Below, one piece after another: positions 48,651 to 61,041 of a stretch of DNA of 64,000 nucleotides (positions are counted from its first letter, which is position 1; each line of letters begins with the position of its first letter). Under the pieces are notes generated by a model, which saw only the letters and a list, made by a program, of their open reading frames with translations, had not been told where the DNA came from and made no database searches. This DNA is from Eutrigla gurnardus (taxonomy: Eukaryota > Chordata > Actinopteri > Perciformes > Triglidae): positions 21,745,046 through 21,809,045 of the forward strand of contig OY741273.1 in NCBI GenBank assembly GCA_963514095.1, read 5' to 3'. Both the position numbers and the translations under genes were made by a program.

Positions 48651-51600
48651 TTGCAAAAAAAAAAATATATATAAATCTGATGTGGTTTATTTGTCACTTT
48701 ACAACACGGGGTTGCGCAATGACAAAGAGGTTGTAGCGTATTCACGCTATATATACAGTACAATATTTGAATGAGAATAGAGTAAAATAAAACAATTAAT
48801 ACAGGTCTTATTTTCCAGAGTTGAAGATAAGTGGAGGGAGAAGTGGGGAGGGCTCCATTAATGTAGTGTTTTATGGTTATGATTAGATAATGAACTATTA
48901 GATTCACCTCTTTCAACATCATTTCCTGCAGGACATTCACCGTGCTACACACACCATAAAGCCTGCTACAATTAGCTCCTTGACATGACGACATCATCAT
49001 TATGAAGTTATTACTGGAGCAAAGGACAGCAGTGAGAGAAACTGCACAACGTCACGCTGGTCTAAGTGATCCTGCAGCAGTAAGTATTTCATTTCTCCAT
49101 GACATCATGGGTCACCGGGGAGCTCAGTAATCCATTTGGCTGGTCTGGAGAGGGAGCGGAGGGTAATATCGAACAGGATGTGATGGATTTCGAAACAAAG
49201 CCTGGTGTGTGTGATCAGCGTTTTGAATGCTTGGACTCCATATAGGTCTGGTTTGTTGGAGTGTAAATAAAATGCTCTTACTGAGGTTTCCAAAAATGTG
49301 AAAATGACAGGAAATACTCTAGACTGATACTTAAAGAATGTGTGTGTTTGATTGTTCAAGGCAGTACGGTGCCAGATGATGATGAAGGACTTTCTCTGTC
49401 CCTTTCTCACCTTCCTTGTTCCGTGCAGGCTTTTGGGTGCTCAATTTGAGGTGTGAATCGTCCTCGGACCAACCCTGGTCCAACTAAAAGAAGTGGTCTC
49501 GGTCTCTGATCAAATAGAAACATGGTTCGGTTCACTTCTGGTGTGAAGGCTACAGACTTTCAGACCAATTACATGACGGTAAAGGTGCCTTCAGTAGCGA
49601 GCAGATCTCTGCTAGGTGTGTCTACCACCCATCTAGACACCAATGGGCTGTAAGACGTCATTAAACACATTTGGGAGGCCTACAAACCAATCACCGTCCA
49701 GTAGAGTGAGACACAGCTCATGTATGTCATGAATAGTTCTTAAGTGTGGTTGCTGAATTGCAATGTGAAACCAAAAACCAATCAGATGCAACGTAATATA
49801 AACCTGAACTATGGTTTGGACCTTGGTTCAGACTTTCAGACGTGAAAAAGCCCTCCGAGAAGTTCAGTACCAAAGGAGATACATGACAGTGGTCTTGATC
49901 TCCTCGTCTAACTCTCAGCAATAAAGTGATGAAGCGTATTTTCCCAAAAATATTGAGCGACACTTATCAGGTTAGGGAGAGATGATAGCCACGCTCTAAA
50001 GAAATGATCATTAACTGTTGGGCGGAGATGGGAGGTGAACACAGGTCATCTATCAGGCCCCACTGTTGGAACCCCTGTCCGAGGGAACAGGAAGGTCTCA
50101 ATCAGTACTTGCAGCACACGTCCCTGATGTCAGAGTACCGGAAAGTGTCTCTCCATCGCGCCACAAGTGTTTCTTACACCTTTAAGATTTCCTCCCTTTT
50201 CCATGTAGATGAAGTTTTACCCTTAAAACAGATGATGCCCAACTAGACTTCAGTGATGATGATGCTGGTGACCATCAAGAGCCACACCTTCCTGGATGCG
50301 TGTGCAGACCACACTGAAAGGTCACCCAGGTAAGCCGGGTTTGAAGGTACCATACCCCTGATTAACATCGTCATCCTGACTTTAGACTTGAAACATCCGA
50401 TCTTCAGACGTCCATGAAAGCGGTCTCCATTCCAGACCGGCTGTTTGGTGTTCATAGAGTTTATATTTTTTAATTTCTGATGTTAGTAGTTATCCATAAA
50501 GTGGAGGGCTGCTTGACACTCTGGGCCAACATTTGAATATAGATATTGCAGTGCTTGACAGACATTCACATTATGTCAGGGAGAACATTTCGAAGAACTG
50601 TGGGTTAACTGTAAATCAATAAACGTGTTTTTTCAGCGCAAACAGCCACATTTCTCATTTCTGCCAGTTGCAGCACCCTTGATGGCATTAAAAACCTCCC
50701 TGTAAGAGACAGAAGTTGCTTGTCTTGACCGTGGGTGTTCACAGAGGATGTGGGAGGATCACGGTTGATGTAACAATTATTAACCGATGCCCAGAGAAGC
50801 TAAATGCAGCTTCTTTGATGTTTTTCCTCTCTCCTCGGCTGCTCCGCTGCACGTCTGCTTTGGCCTCATTACCATCATTTCATCATTCTGTCTCTTCTGA
50901 ATTCAGCCAGGGTGCACCTCATGATACACCATCTGTTAGAGGCAAGGGCGTCATTTACGAGGGAGACACAGGGGATATGTCCTTTTTTGGGGGGGGGGGG
51001 GAGATTATTTATTGTGTCTGTTACTCTCCAGTAACTGCTGATAATTGGATAATCCGTTAAGTCAAATCATGGTATGCCATTTAAAAATAAATAACAATAT
51101 AGTATGTCATAAAAATGTCATAGAGTATCTCATGAATAATGTCAAAGTAAAGAATGTCGTGAAAATAATAGTTTATCATAAAAATGTCATAAAATTGTCT
51201 TTTATAACATCTCTCATGACCCACTAAGTAGTACATACAATAGACTGTCATAAAAATGCCATAGTTTAGCATGCCATGTACATAATAATATAGTAAGTCA
51301 TAAAACAAATGTAGGATGATAAACCATTTAAATCCAAACCAAAGTGAACCAAAAGCCCCAAAATGTCATGTTTTAATTTATGTTATGAAGATGTGATATT
51401 AAAGTATGTCATGAAAAAGTCTATGTAGGTATCCCATAAAAATGTCATAATATAATATTATGAAGTATTTTATTCTGGTGAATTAGTCTAGACTGTATAA
51501 TTAAAAATGTATATAAATAGCACATCATATTATGTGAGAAAATTTCATAGTAGATATGCTATAGTGTCGAAACATAGTGAAGTATTCCATCATATAGTGA

Positions 51601-52848
51601 CAAATAAGTCATTTTATGGTATGGCATACATTTGCCATAGTATGCTATTGTAGGTCATAACATTTCATAAAAAATGTCATAGTATTTCATCAAAAGTTTG
51701 TATGCTTTATATCCTTTATTACACACTTTTTCACCTATGGTTTGATTCAATATATTGATATATTTTAGACATTTATTTGGACGACAACCATCATCTGCGA
51801 AAGTATGAAGAAAAATTCTCTGTACTAAAAATCGTTTGTACCTCTGATAATAACTCCGACCACCTTTGAAATCCCAAATCTGGCCCTGGTTACAGGTCAG
51901 CAGAGACCCTGTGTTCTGGACTCTGGAGACCCCCCAGAGACCAAAAGTATTCCCGGTGGAGACGCCGGACCTCTAGAGGAGAGCTGAACGGATGAACTCC
52001 TGTGCTGCTGACTGTAAAGAGTTGAAGGAGACAGCTGAGTCTCTACATTTTAATAAATCCCTCCATTTTCTATTATCCAGCACTTTATTTCAGCTCAGAC
52101 AGTGACGTTTTTTGAGAAGGTGTTGTTGAAATATACTTTTTGAAGATTTATTAAAGCATAATATTTGACACAAGGACAGATACAAGTGTTTCACCGGAGA
52201 GCACAAATTGGGACTGTCATGTTGACGAATGCCGCTTGTATTAACTGAATTGGTTCAGTTTTCTGGCTCCCACATGAAGTGTCCCTGCTGTGACTTGAGG
52301 CGACATTATCCTTGAAGGGCAAGATAACGTGCTGCTCAATGTCCTTTATTCACATCCTTGAATGAAAAACACACACAATCCAGAAAGGATTCATATGAGC
52401 TGATGTTGTCATTGTGGACATCTGGCACAACTGTGTTCTCAACAGGCAAATGTCACTACAATTAAGACTTTTAAAGAGTGGATTTAAATACAGCTGTCTT
52501 TCCTTTGGCTCGTGTCAGGTTTAGCACTTTTTTGGTGATTTTGGCAGAATCTCAGGAAGCACTCCTCATTTATCTATTCAGCTATCGCTTGTTCTATTAG
52601 CAGGTTTGCTAAAATTAAAAAGGTTAATTTCCTCCTATATTATCATTGATGAAGTGTTCCCATTGTGTGCTCGGCCCCGTCTAACGGACGACCTGACCAC
52701 TCCACCGTTCTATTTCTGACCACATGCTGGAGGCCTCTCCGAGTGGCCCTCTTCAGCCTTATCTCCGCTGTGTTTCTGAATAAGAAGGGGTCTCCGCTCC
52801 TTATCAGCTCGTCCGTTACATTCCTGGCACCAGTGGTCAGACAAACTG
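48651..52848. other. Intergenic region between fam131a and the sHSP gene
   Basis: No gene could be supported. It holds a possible MITE relic at 49430-49860 (phrases such as GAGGTGTGAATCGTC and GGTTCACTTCTGGTGTGAAG), a G-run at 50989-51001, and a degenerate tandem array at 51065-51700. The remainder looks unique and AT-rich. Confidence 0.55.
51065..51700. repeat. Degenerate tandem repeat based on ATGTCATAAAAATGTCATAGTA
   Basis: Dozens of diverged copies of a roughly 10-20 bp motif (GTCATAAAA, GTCATAGTA, CATGAAAA) give a strongly AT-rich region. It is an old, decayed minisatellite with no coding content. Confidence 0.75.
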
Positions 52849-52858
52849 CCATTTATGG
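52849..52858 (+). promoter_or_regulatory. CArG box (SRF site) upstream of the sHSP gene
   Basis: CCATTTATGG is a perfect CC(A/T)6GG serum-response-factor site. It lies 62 bp before the TATA box, as in heart and muscle promoters. No clear heat-shock element (alternating GAA/TTC) was seen nearby. Confidence 0.6.
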
Positions 52859-52920
52859 CCAAAGGAAGCAAGCTACACGACCCACATTGTACTCTCCTAA
52901 CCCACAATGCACCGGGGCTT

Positions 52921-52927
52921 TATAAAA
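52921..52927 (+). promoter_or_regulatory. TATA box of the sHSP gene
   Basis: TATAAAA in GGGGCTTTATAAAACCC predicts a start near 52951 and a 5' UTR of about 170 bp. Three very short upstream ORFs begin between 52966 and 52983. Confidence 0.65.
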
Positions 52928-53119
52928 CCCACAACAAAGACCCCTGGACAGTGACTGAGAGGTTAATGGCTTGATGCTTGATGGTAAACGTATAGTATTT
53001 TGTCACTATTTACTCTGAGGAGGCTTAAATCTAATTCAACAGAAACCCAATTTGTTTTCTGAAGCTGGGTTGTATTTGGAGTGAAAGTTTGTTTTCCGAG
53101 TGTGAGCATACCCTCCACC

Positions 53120-56100
53120 ATGGCCACGACGTCTTCCAGCCGCAGATCCTCCTCGTCCTACCGCTCATCGTCCCGTTACAGCACCTCCAGCTCCTATCGG
53201 TCGGAGGGATCACTGGGTGGATCGTCTGACTCTCTGGATCCCCTCTTCGAGCCGTTTCTTGACTCTGCTGATCGCTCCAGTCTGTTCGGAGAAGAGAGCC
53301 CCAGTGGAACCAGCTGTTTGCCCCCCTTCAGCAGGCACAGCAGATCCTCCTATGGACCCACCGGTAAGGAAAGCCCCGTCCCTATTAGTTTCCTTTATTT
53401 TGGAAAGAAGTGGCCTACTGTTGGCACTGTCATCTAGCCATCTGCTTACAGTACAAGCTAATGTTAGCTCCCTGAATCAGTTGAAAACAGCTGACAATGT
53501 AATTTTTCCAGCTCACTTTATAACAAAAGTCCTGAAAAAGGGTTTTAATTATAACCTGATGCCGCATACATGACGTGGTGCTGACAGACTGAGGCTGATA
53601 TCCCAGACAAAAAGTCATCACCACTCCATTTGGAAGATCTGAAAGTAGTCAATCCTACAAGGAAAATGTAGAAAAATCTATTTTAGCATTTTATGTCAAA
53701 GTCGCTTTCAGGATGAGTTTGGCAAATCTAATGTGCTCTTTTGAGTATTTTCTGTTATTTTATTGTTAAAAAAAAGAAAAATAAGGAGCAGAAGAAATGT
53801 TAAAAGAGCATCTCTAGCATCATCATCATGCTCAGTCAAAGCTTTAGTATCTTGCTCATGGGCCCCTTGGAGCATGTTTTCAGGCACAGCGTAGAGCCTT
53901 TTTTCATTCACTGTCTCCAGCAGCAGGAAGGAGACATTAGTGTCTCACATTACAGTGGTGGCTTGATTGAAACGAAAATGCCACAGAGAAGAAAAAGACC
54001 TGCGGCTCGGAGAAAGTAATGAGCCAGAGTCGTGAGAGCTTTCTGTGGTCTTTGAGAAAAAGAGTCTATATGGCTCCAGACACATGTCTACTGGGCCATA
54101 TAAAAAAGTAATGGCGAGGTGAAAAACACAGAATAAAAAGTGGAGCGCTCATATAAAACACAGGCGCTTCTAACGTCTTAATATGACGTGTTAAAACAGT
54201 TGCTGCTGCTCAGAGCAGTAACAACCTCAATAAAAAAAGTTTATTACTGATATGATGCTACAGGCAGATTAAAGCATAATCAATAATCAGGCTTCAAATT
54301 TAATTTCACTGGAGCCATTTGGAGTATTTTAGTACTCAAATGTAAAATACAAAAAAAAAAGAAGACCCACGTGTGTTTGATGCTCCCACCGAGCCTCTTG
54401 TTGGTGGTCATAAACCGCATTAACAGCCAAAACAGAAGCTTAAGTCTCTCGTGGCAGTGAATGGTCTTTGTGTTCTAGTCTGAGCATAAAATATCAAAAC
54501 ACCCCCAACAACTGAGCAGCAATACTTGGCTTGACTTTATGGAGCCCCAAAGTATAGTTTAATTCTATTAAAATGAATATGGTAATATGAAATATATAAT
54601 TGTGTGAGTAAATCATGTAAAGTATATATATATGTTTCACTATTTGTGAAATTATTTAAGAAAATTATAAAAATGTTTTTTCATCATTCTGATTTTCATA
54701 ATAAATTGTAACATTTATTTAAATAAACTTTTAATTTCATAATGTCCAAAAAATTGCACTTTTTAAATACATAATTTCTTTTTTGTTCCTTTTTAACAGG
54801 GGTATTATAGGGCTAAACTGTGATGGGGTGGAAATTGGTGACAACTCTATTGTTGTGAAGAAAGTGATATTTTGATATACAAACGTTCACAATTTGTATG
54901 ATTATGTGTCATGTACAGATATTGCCACAATCTTCAATTAAAGGTACTCTTAGTCTTAGATTACTGTAGACTACAAATGGAAATGTTTAACCATCAAACA
55001 CGACTGTGTTGTTTCTCTGCAGCTCCTGTAGGGGGCGCTGTGACGGGCCGGCAGAGCAGTGCGGGTGGCGGGGTGCGCTGTCTGGGAGACACCTACTACA
55101 TGTCAGCTGACGTCAGCCAGTTTGAGCCGCATGATGTGGTGGTGATGGCCTACAACCACCATGTTGTCATCCAGGCCCAGAAGGTGTGTGTCTTGAATCG
55201 TGTTCACATATAATCTGCTGGTTCCAGCACATCCTCATTTCCGTGAGAATAAATCCAGATAATCTGTAAAACCTCTGAATAGTAATCAGACCAGCAAATA
55301 TCATCACCCAAATCTGCTTCAAGCCATCATTACATAAAAGTTCGATACGAGATACGATGCAAACACAACAGAAACTCCACACTGGTGTAGAAATGATGAG
55401 TCATTTGTTAGTGGATCAAGTCCAACACATATTTTTATTATGTTATATTTTATATTTTGATTGATCAACTACTGTTTATGAAGGGGGAAACATCCAAATA
55501 TTCAATGTTAAATAGTGTTTTTAGTGTTTCTAGTTTCTCAAGTTTGTAGATTTGCTGCTTTTCTCTGTTTAAATCATCGTAAATGAACACAATAATTAAT
55601 TCCATTAAATCTGAGAGCTCACCAGATGATTAAGGGATCAGACAAATTGCTTCTGTTTTCTTTGTGTATTTTCTCACTTTCATCAGTACAAGTAGACGAG
55701 AGTTTATTTTTCGAGGTCACAAGCAAAGAATGTTGGGTAGCACAGAACTAGTCAGTGTTCATTCCCTCCACCCCCTTTACTCTCTCTCCACCTTCTCTCC
55801 ATCACTTCTTATCACCCCCTTTTTTCTCACCCGCCCTCTTCTCACTTCTGACTCGATGCCTTTTCTCTTCATCGTCTTTTCCTCCCTCCGTTCCCCCCTT
55901 TCCAACAGCGGCCCCCTCTTTCTACAGACCAATCCCCCCACAGCTCCAATCTTCTCCAACCTTCTGCGTCTGTCCTTCAGGTACTAGACGACGGGAGCAT
56001 CAGTGACACATTCACCCATAAGTCCCTGTTTCCTGAGGATATGGACCCGTTGACGGTCAGTGGGACCCTCAACCCTGATGGTACCCTGGTGGTGAGCGTG

Positions 56101-56172
56101 CGCCGGACCGCAGTGCTGGGTGGGCTGGAGCCCCTGGGTGTCCCCACCTACCGCAGCGAAGCTCACCTTTGA
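53120..56172 (+). CDS. hspb7-like: HSPB7-like small heat shock protein (candidate teleost hspb12)
   Basis: Small alpha-crystallin chaperone expected in cytosol or nucleus. Exons 53120-53363, 55023-55183 and 55981-56172 join in frame to 198 aa. The ATG has a strong context (CCACCATGG). Residues 1-80 are Ser/Arg/Tyr-rich, like the serine-rich N-terminus of HSPB7. The alpha-crystallin domain spans about 98-178: GDTYYMSADVSQFEPHDVVV, NHHVVIQAQK, DTFTHKSLFPEDMDP and LNPDGTLVVSVRR. At the position of alphaB-crystallin Arg120 it has His148, as HSPB7 does. It lacks a C-terminal I-x-I motif (ends YRSEAHL). It is longer than human HSPB7 (170 aa). Human HSPB7 neighbours CLCNK and FAM131C; here it neighbours fam131a, which suggests an ohnologue rather than HSPB7 itself. 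Family sure, exact name less so. Confidence 0.88.
55755..55980 (+). other. C/T-rich intron end before sHSP exon 3
   Basis: More than 200 bases of pyrimidine-rich sequence (CTCTCCACC, CCCCCTTTTTTCTC types) lead into the acceptor TGTCCTTCAG. It is a strong, extended polypyrimidine tract and not coding, although it is open in two + strand frames. Confidence 0.75.
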
Positions 56173-57005
56173 ACTGTGGCGCACCACAGAATCTCAGCTA
56201 TCGTTTTATTTATATCATTATTTTATGATGTTGTCAGAGAATTGTCTAGAATGTGTGTGGATAACATATTATTTTTGTCCATCGGTTCAACACACAGACC
56301 ATGTGACATCTTCTGGTCCAGGTTATCATCCTATTAATTACTGATTGATTATTTACATCACTGATCAAGGTTTTGGTCATTTGTTTTAAATGTTCCCCAG
56401 AGGATGAACCCTTATGTTTCATCATCCAAGTGGCTTAACGTTCCATCAGAAACATACAGATTTATCAGGCAGGTTGGTAAGTGTATGAGGCCATGCAGAT
56501 AGATGGGGTAGGTTTATTTAAAATGGTATTTTCTGTAAGTTTCTTTAGTTGATTTATATGTGATTATACAAGGTTTTTATTGTAGAAAAATGAGACAATG
56601 CTTTCAATCCATAAAGCCAGTGTCCTTGCATCAGAAATAAGAATGGTGGAGGACGCTTTTGTGAGATATTTCGTATTTAATTTTTTTTTATATATTGAAT
56701 CCTGAAAGTGCATGTTTTACTTTGTCTGAACTCAATTAAACAATCTTTTTTATTTGAACAATTTAATTATAATCTATTGTCTGTCACTTCGAACTTAGTT
56801 CTTATTTTTTTATTTTTCCGTTTTTACCAAAACAAATGCATATGAAGCTTTTTTTTTTGTAAATTGTTAAGGTTGTTTATTTAATGTACATTTCTATTGC
56901 ATCATTGGTCAAGAGCCAGGAGTCACAGAGTGGAAAAGTCCTGCTGTTAGAAACTACATCGTGCTCATTGTTTCCCTTCAGGAATAAATGGGTAGATATC
57001 AGCAG
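56173..57005 (+). other. hspb7-like: sHSP gene 3' UTR
   Basis: AT-rich non-coding sequence after the TGA stop. The first AATAAA is at 56983-56988, giving a UTR of about 830 bp; ATTAAA variants occur earlier. No ORF of interest. Confidence 0.5.
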
Positions 57006-57617
57006 CAGCAGCTCTGACAACAACCAGACACTTGTCCTGAGCCACTAATAATAATAACAATAATAATAAAACAATAATAATGATAATGGTAACTGGACTG
57101 ACGCTAGGCTAAACAGACGTACCATGAAATCTAATGCCTGTCGCCGCTCATCTCCTCTACATGTGTCTGCACACACACTCAGGTTAGGGAATCGTTCCCT
57201 AACCCTCAAACCTCACCAGCACATGTGTTCCCTCATCTACTCTCATTTAATTATTAACTCAGGACAATGTTCCAGATGGAGTACAAACATAAAGAACATA
57301 ATGACCATACAATGGCACCTGGCACAAATGAATGCTATAACACAATAACTTCAAGCTGTATTTATTATTATTGGCCAACTGCAGCAGAACAAGATGTAAA
57401 GACATCATTAAAGTATTATCAGCCAACCCTGTCTCCTACAATATTATGTTTGTCCTTGATTTTGTTTACAGGGAAACATATTTTCTCCTGGAAGCCAAGT
57501 GATGTAAAAAAAAAGAAAAGAAAAGAAAAGAAAACACTTTTGGGTTCAAACGGGACACAAACAGAGGTCTCCTGGGTGAAAGTCCTGTGTTTGCTCCACA
57601 GACTATCATTACAAATA

Positions 57618-57709
<92 letters not shown>

Positions 57710-58707
57710 ATCCCAACAAAATACCCTCGAAACATAATTCACAATGCATGTTGTTGTATCACTGTGTACATTTTGTTTTCTATTTCCACAGACAAGGAGT
57801 GTTCATGTAAATGTACTATTCACTCTATTGTTACCTGTGTTTTGGTCTCCACCAACTCCTGAAGGAATCACCTGTGTTCACCAGCTGGTCCCTAACTTTG
57901 TCTGTTCATTGTTTGATCCCAGAGTGGACAGTACGTTTTCACTAAAAAATGACTGGAATGGAAACTGGTGCAACCAGTAGCAACCTCTTTTTAAATTGCA
58001 GTAATTGGATTGATTGTCTAAAAAGTATCCATAGTATCTATATAATCTATAAAAATAGCACATCTTTAAACAAATGCCAACTGTTGTCTTTAAAACATGA
58101 TTCACTATATTTGCTTGTAACCTCAATTTGGTGAAGACAGATGAAAAACAACAATTTTCTTTTTCAGCAAAACTTGCTTTACTTTGCTAGTTCATAGTTC
58201 AAAAGAAAGAGATTATTTTTTCATGCTTAACATTATCTAAAAGGTCAGAGGTTAACTCATTACATTTATGTGTAAAACCGCGGGCAGCAAAATGTACTTA
58301 CTCACTGCCGTTTTTCTTGTTCGATGTGACATTGATGAGGACACACACAGACAGAGAAGACAGCGCGACCGTCTCCTGAGAACTGTCTGCACCTTTTACC
58401 AGCGATTACATCAATCAGTCTCCAAGTGCGACGTGCACTTCCTACACTGTAGCACTTAGTGGGAGGCAGGAAGACGCTTCCGAGTGACACCTTTATTTAA
58501 TACCCATCAGAACGAGGGCTGCATTCAGCATGGACAGATGGCGCTCAAGTTTCTTACATCATTCGTCTCAATACAGCAGTGTTGATATGGGCAGCTAGTT
58601 TAGATTTAGATTTTTAGACGAAAATGCTTATTCACATTTTAGACATTTTTATCTTTCATAGTTTTAGTCTTTAGGTTTAAATCATTACATTTCATGCAAC
58701 TTTGCTA
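57006..58707. other. Intergenic region right of the sHSP gene
   Basis: AT-rich sequence without a supportable gene. It holds AAT-rich triplet runs at about 57047-57083, (AAAAG)n near 57513-57533 and a (CT)n(AT)n tract at 57618-57709. The short ORFs present match nothing known to me. Confidence 0.5.
57618..57709 (+). repeat. (CT)n(AT)n compound microsatellite
   Basis: About 35 CT units with a TT interruption, running directly into about 10 AT units. Confidence 0.95.
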
Positions 58708-58718
58708 AATGACACCTT

Positions 58719-60065
58719 CATCCATCCATCCATCCATCCATCCATCGTCTGCCGCTTATCCTGAATTCAGGGTCGCGGGGGGCTGGAGCCGATCCCAGCT
58801 GTCATTGGGCGAAGGCAGGGTTCACCCTGGACAGGTAACCAGTCTATCACAGGGCTGACATGTAGAGACAGACAGGTAACCAGTCTATCACAGGGCTGAC
58901 ATGTAGAGACAGACAGGTAACCAGTCTATCACAGGGCTGACATGTAGAGACAGACAGGTAACCAGTCTTTCACAGGGCCGACATGTAGAGACAGACAGGT
59001 AACCAGTCTATCACCGGGCTGACATGTAGAGACAGACAGGTAACCAGTCTATCACAGGGCTGACATGTAGAGACAGACAGGTAACCAGTCTATCACAGGG
59101 CTGACATGTAGAGACAGACAGGTAACCAGTCTATCACAGGGCTGACATGTAGAGACAGACAGGTAACCAGTCTATCACAGGGCTGACATGTAGAGACAGA
59201 CAGGTAACCAGTCTTTCACAGGGCCGACATGTAGAGACAGACAGGTAACCAGTCTATCACCGGGCTGACATGTAGAGACAGACAGGTAACCAGTCTATCA
59301 CAGGGCTGACATGTAGAGACAGACAGGTAACCAGTCTATCACAGGGCTGACATGTAGAGACAGACAGGTAACCAGTCTATCACAGGGCTGACATGTAGAG
59401 ACAGACAGGTAACCAGTCTATCACAGGGCTGACATGTAGAGACAGACAGGTAACCAGTCTATCACAGGGCCGACATGTAGAGACAGACAGGTAACCAGTC
59501 TATCACAGGGCTGACATGTAGAGACAGACGGGTAACCAGTCTATCACAGGGCTGACATGTAGAGACAGACGGGTAACCAGTCTATCACAGGGCTGACATG
59601 TAGAGACAGACAGGTAACCAGTCTATCACAGGGCCGACATGTAGAGACAGACAGGTAACCAGTCTATCACAGGGCCGACATGTAGAGACAGACAGGTAAC
59701 CAGTCTATCACAGGGCCGACATGTAGAGACAGACAGGTAACCAGTCTATCACAGGGCCGACATGTAGAGACAGACAGGTAACCAGTCTATCACAGGGCCG
59801 ACATGTAGAGACAGACAGGTAACCAGTCTATCACAGGGCCGACATGTAGAGACAGACAGGTAACCAGTCTATCACAGGGCCGACATGTAGAGACAGACAG
59901 GTCCCCATCCTGCATGTCTTTGGACTGTGGGAGGAAGCCGGAGAACCCGGAGAGAACCCACGCTAACACGAGAACATGCAAACTCCACACAGAAGGAACC
60001 CGAACCCGAACCGGGAATCGAACCTTGAGTGACGGTGCTACCCACTACTCTACTGTGCAGCCCTC
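58719..60065 (-). mobile_element. tRNA-derived SINE-like element, internally expanded
   Basis: Read on the - strand it begins near 60063 with GGGCTGCACAGTAG and an A-box-like TAGTGGGTAGC. A perfect-looking B box GGTTCGATTCCC (complement of 60013-60024) follows. It then continues as the well-known fish repeat with GGAGTTTGCATGTTCTCGTG and TCCTCCCACAGTCCAAAGAC, and ends in an ATGG/GGAT tail (58720-58745). Imperfect target duplications flank it: AATGACACCTT at 58708-58718 and AACGACACCCT at 60066-60076. Its middle has expanded into a 41-bp tandem array. SINE type is inferred from the promoter boxes and tail. Confidence 0.7.
58831..59896. repeat. Minisatellite, 26 copies of a 41-bp unit
   Basis: The unit starts ACAGGTAACCAGTCTATCAC and ends TGTAGAGACAG. 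Starts fall exactly every 41 bp from 58831 to 59856, with no spacers or length change. Sequence variants define groups. Units 4-5 and 10-11 share the same TTTCAC/CACCGG pair, six units apart. Units 18-19 share ACGGGT. Units 20-26 all carry GGCCGAC. The unit is part of the surrounding SINE-like element. Confidence 0.97.
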
Positions 60066-60076
60066 AACGACACCCT

Positions 60077-61008
60077 TTCTCACTTAAATTGAATTCTCCT
60101 CTATTATAGCGGTCTTAATATGTATCAGAACACTTCATTATAATTATATCGGGGAATGTGACAATGGACCCAAAGCAGACATTTCATGTCTCAGAGTTTG
60201 TTGTGATGGTGCTAGACCAATGAGACTCCTTTGATCTTAAAGGTAGGGGATGCAGTGGCTGTAAGATTGAACAGTGACTGCAGAGGAAGGCTAAAGTTGC
60301 ATCTTTATTGATTCTTAAAAACGTTTCAGGCCATGTAGATTCCCAAGTTCGTCCAATTAATTTCTGATTTAAAATGTTCTCATACGTTTTTTTTTCACAC
60401 GTTAAGCTAGCCATGGTGAGAAATGAACACACTTCTAGTTTTTTTTTTAAATAAATCACTTACTGACGAATAACATGACGATTTGCTTTGAAACTGGATG
60501 TACAACGTAGTCCCTCTCCTCTTCAGCCTACTTTTAACGACTTTTTAAGGCTTGTTCTTGTTCTTTCGATATCTTTGGTGAAGTTTATTGCAGACAAATA
60601 CATATTTGGATGTGACTAATAGAATAATTATTGGTTGATGATATGTGTGTATTTACATTTCCATAAATAACCAATCATGGGTGTTTGATGTGGATATGCT
60701 CAATCTAACAGCTTCTTCCATCAAGTTTCATAAAAACGGGGCCAGTTTTTCCATAATCCTGCTGACAAACAGACAAACCAAGAAAAAAACAAGAAGCTGA
60801 ACAGAAAACATAACCTACGTGGTGGAGCTAATTATCTCAACAACACACTCACACTCGTGCCAGACTGTCTCCAGGGACGGTATCACACTCCCACCTGAAA
60901 GTCACTGAGGGATGGAGCTGCAGCCTACTTAACAATGAACCTGTTTAGCTCATTAAGCTTTTAGCATTGCACCCTCCACCCATCACAGTCCAGATGCTCA
61001 AAACAGAG

Positions 61009-61041
<33 letters not shown>

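Noticed and set aside
52760..52800. Heat-shock element upstream of the sHSP gene
   Set aside because: TTC and GAA words occur but not in the required alternating 5-bp spacing.
55664..56006. ORFs before sHSP exon 3
   Set aside because: They are low-complexity translations of the pyrimidine-rich intron end.
58831..59896. Regular 41-bp repeats resembling a CRISPR array
   Set aside because: There are no unique spacers; units are directly head-to-tail in a eukaryotic SINE-like element.
59790..59990. - strand ORF of 66 codons with repeated peptide
   Set aside because: It is a by-product of the 41-bp array (three units make one frame cycle).
60013..60063. Possible tRNA gene on the - strand
   Set aside because: A- and B-box-like motifs are present but the cloverleaf is not convincing, and the sequence continues into a known type of dispersed repeat, so it is a SINE promoter.
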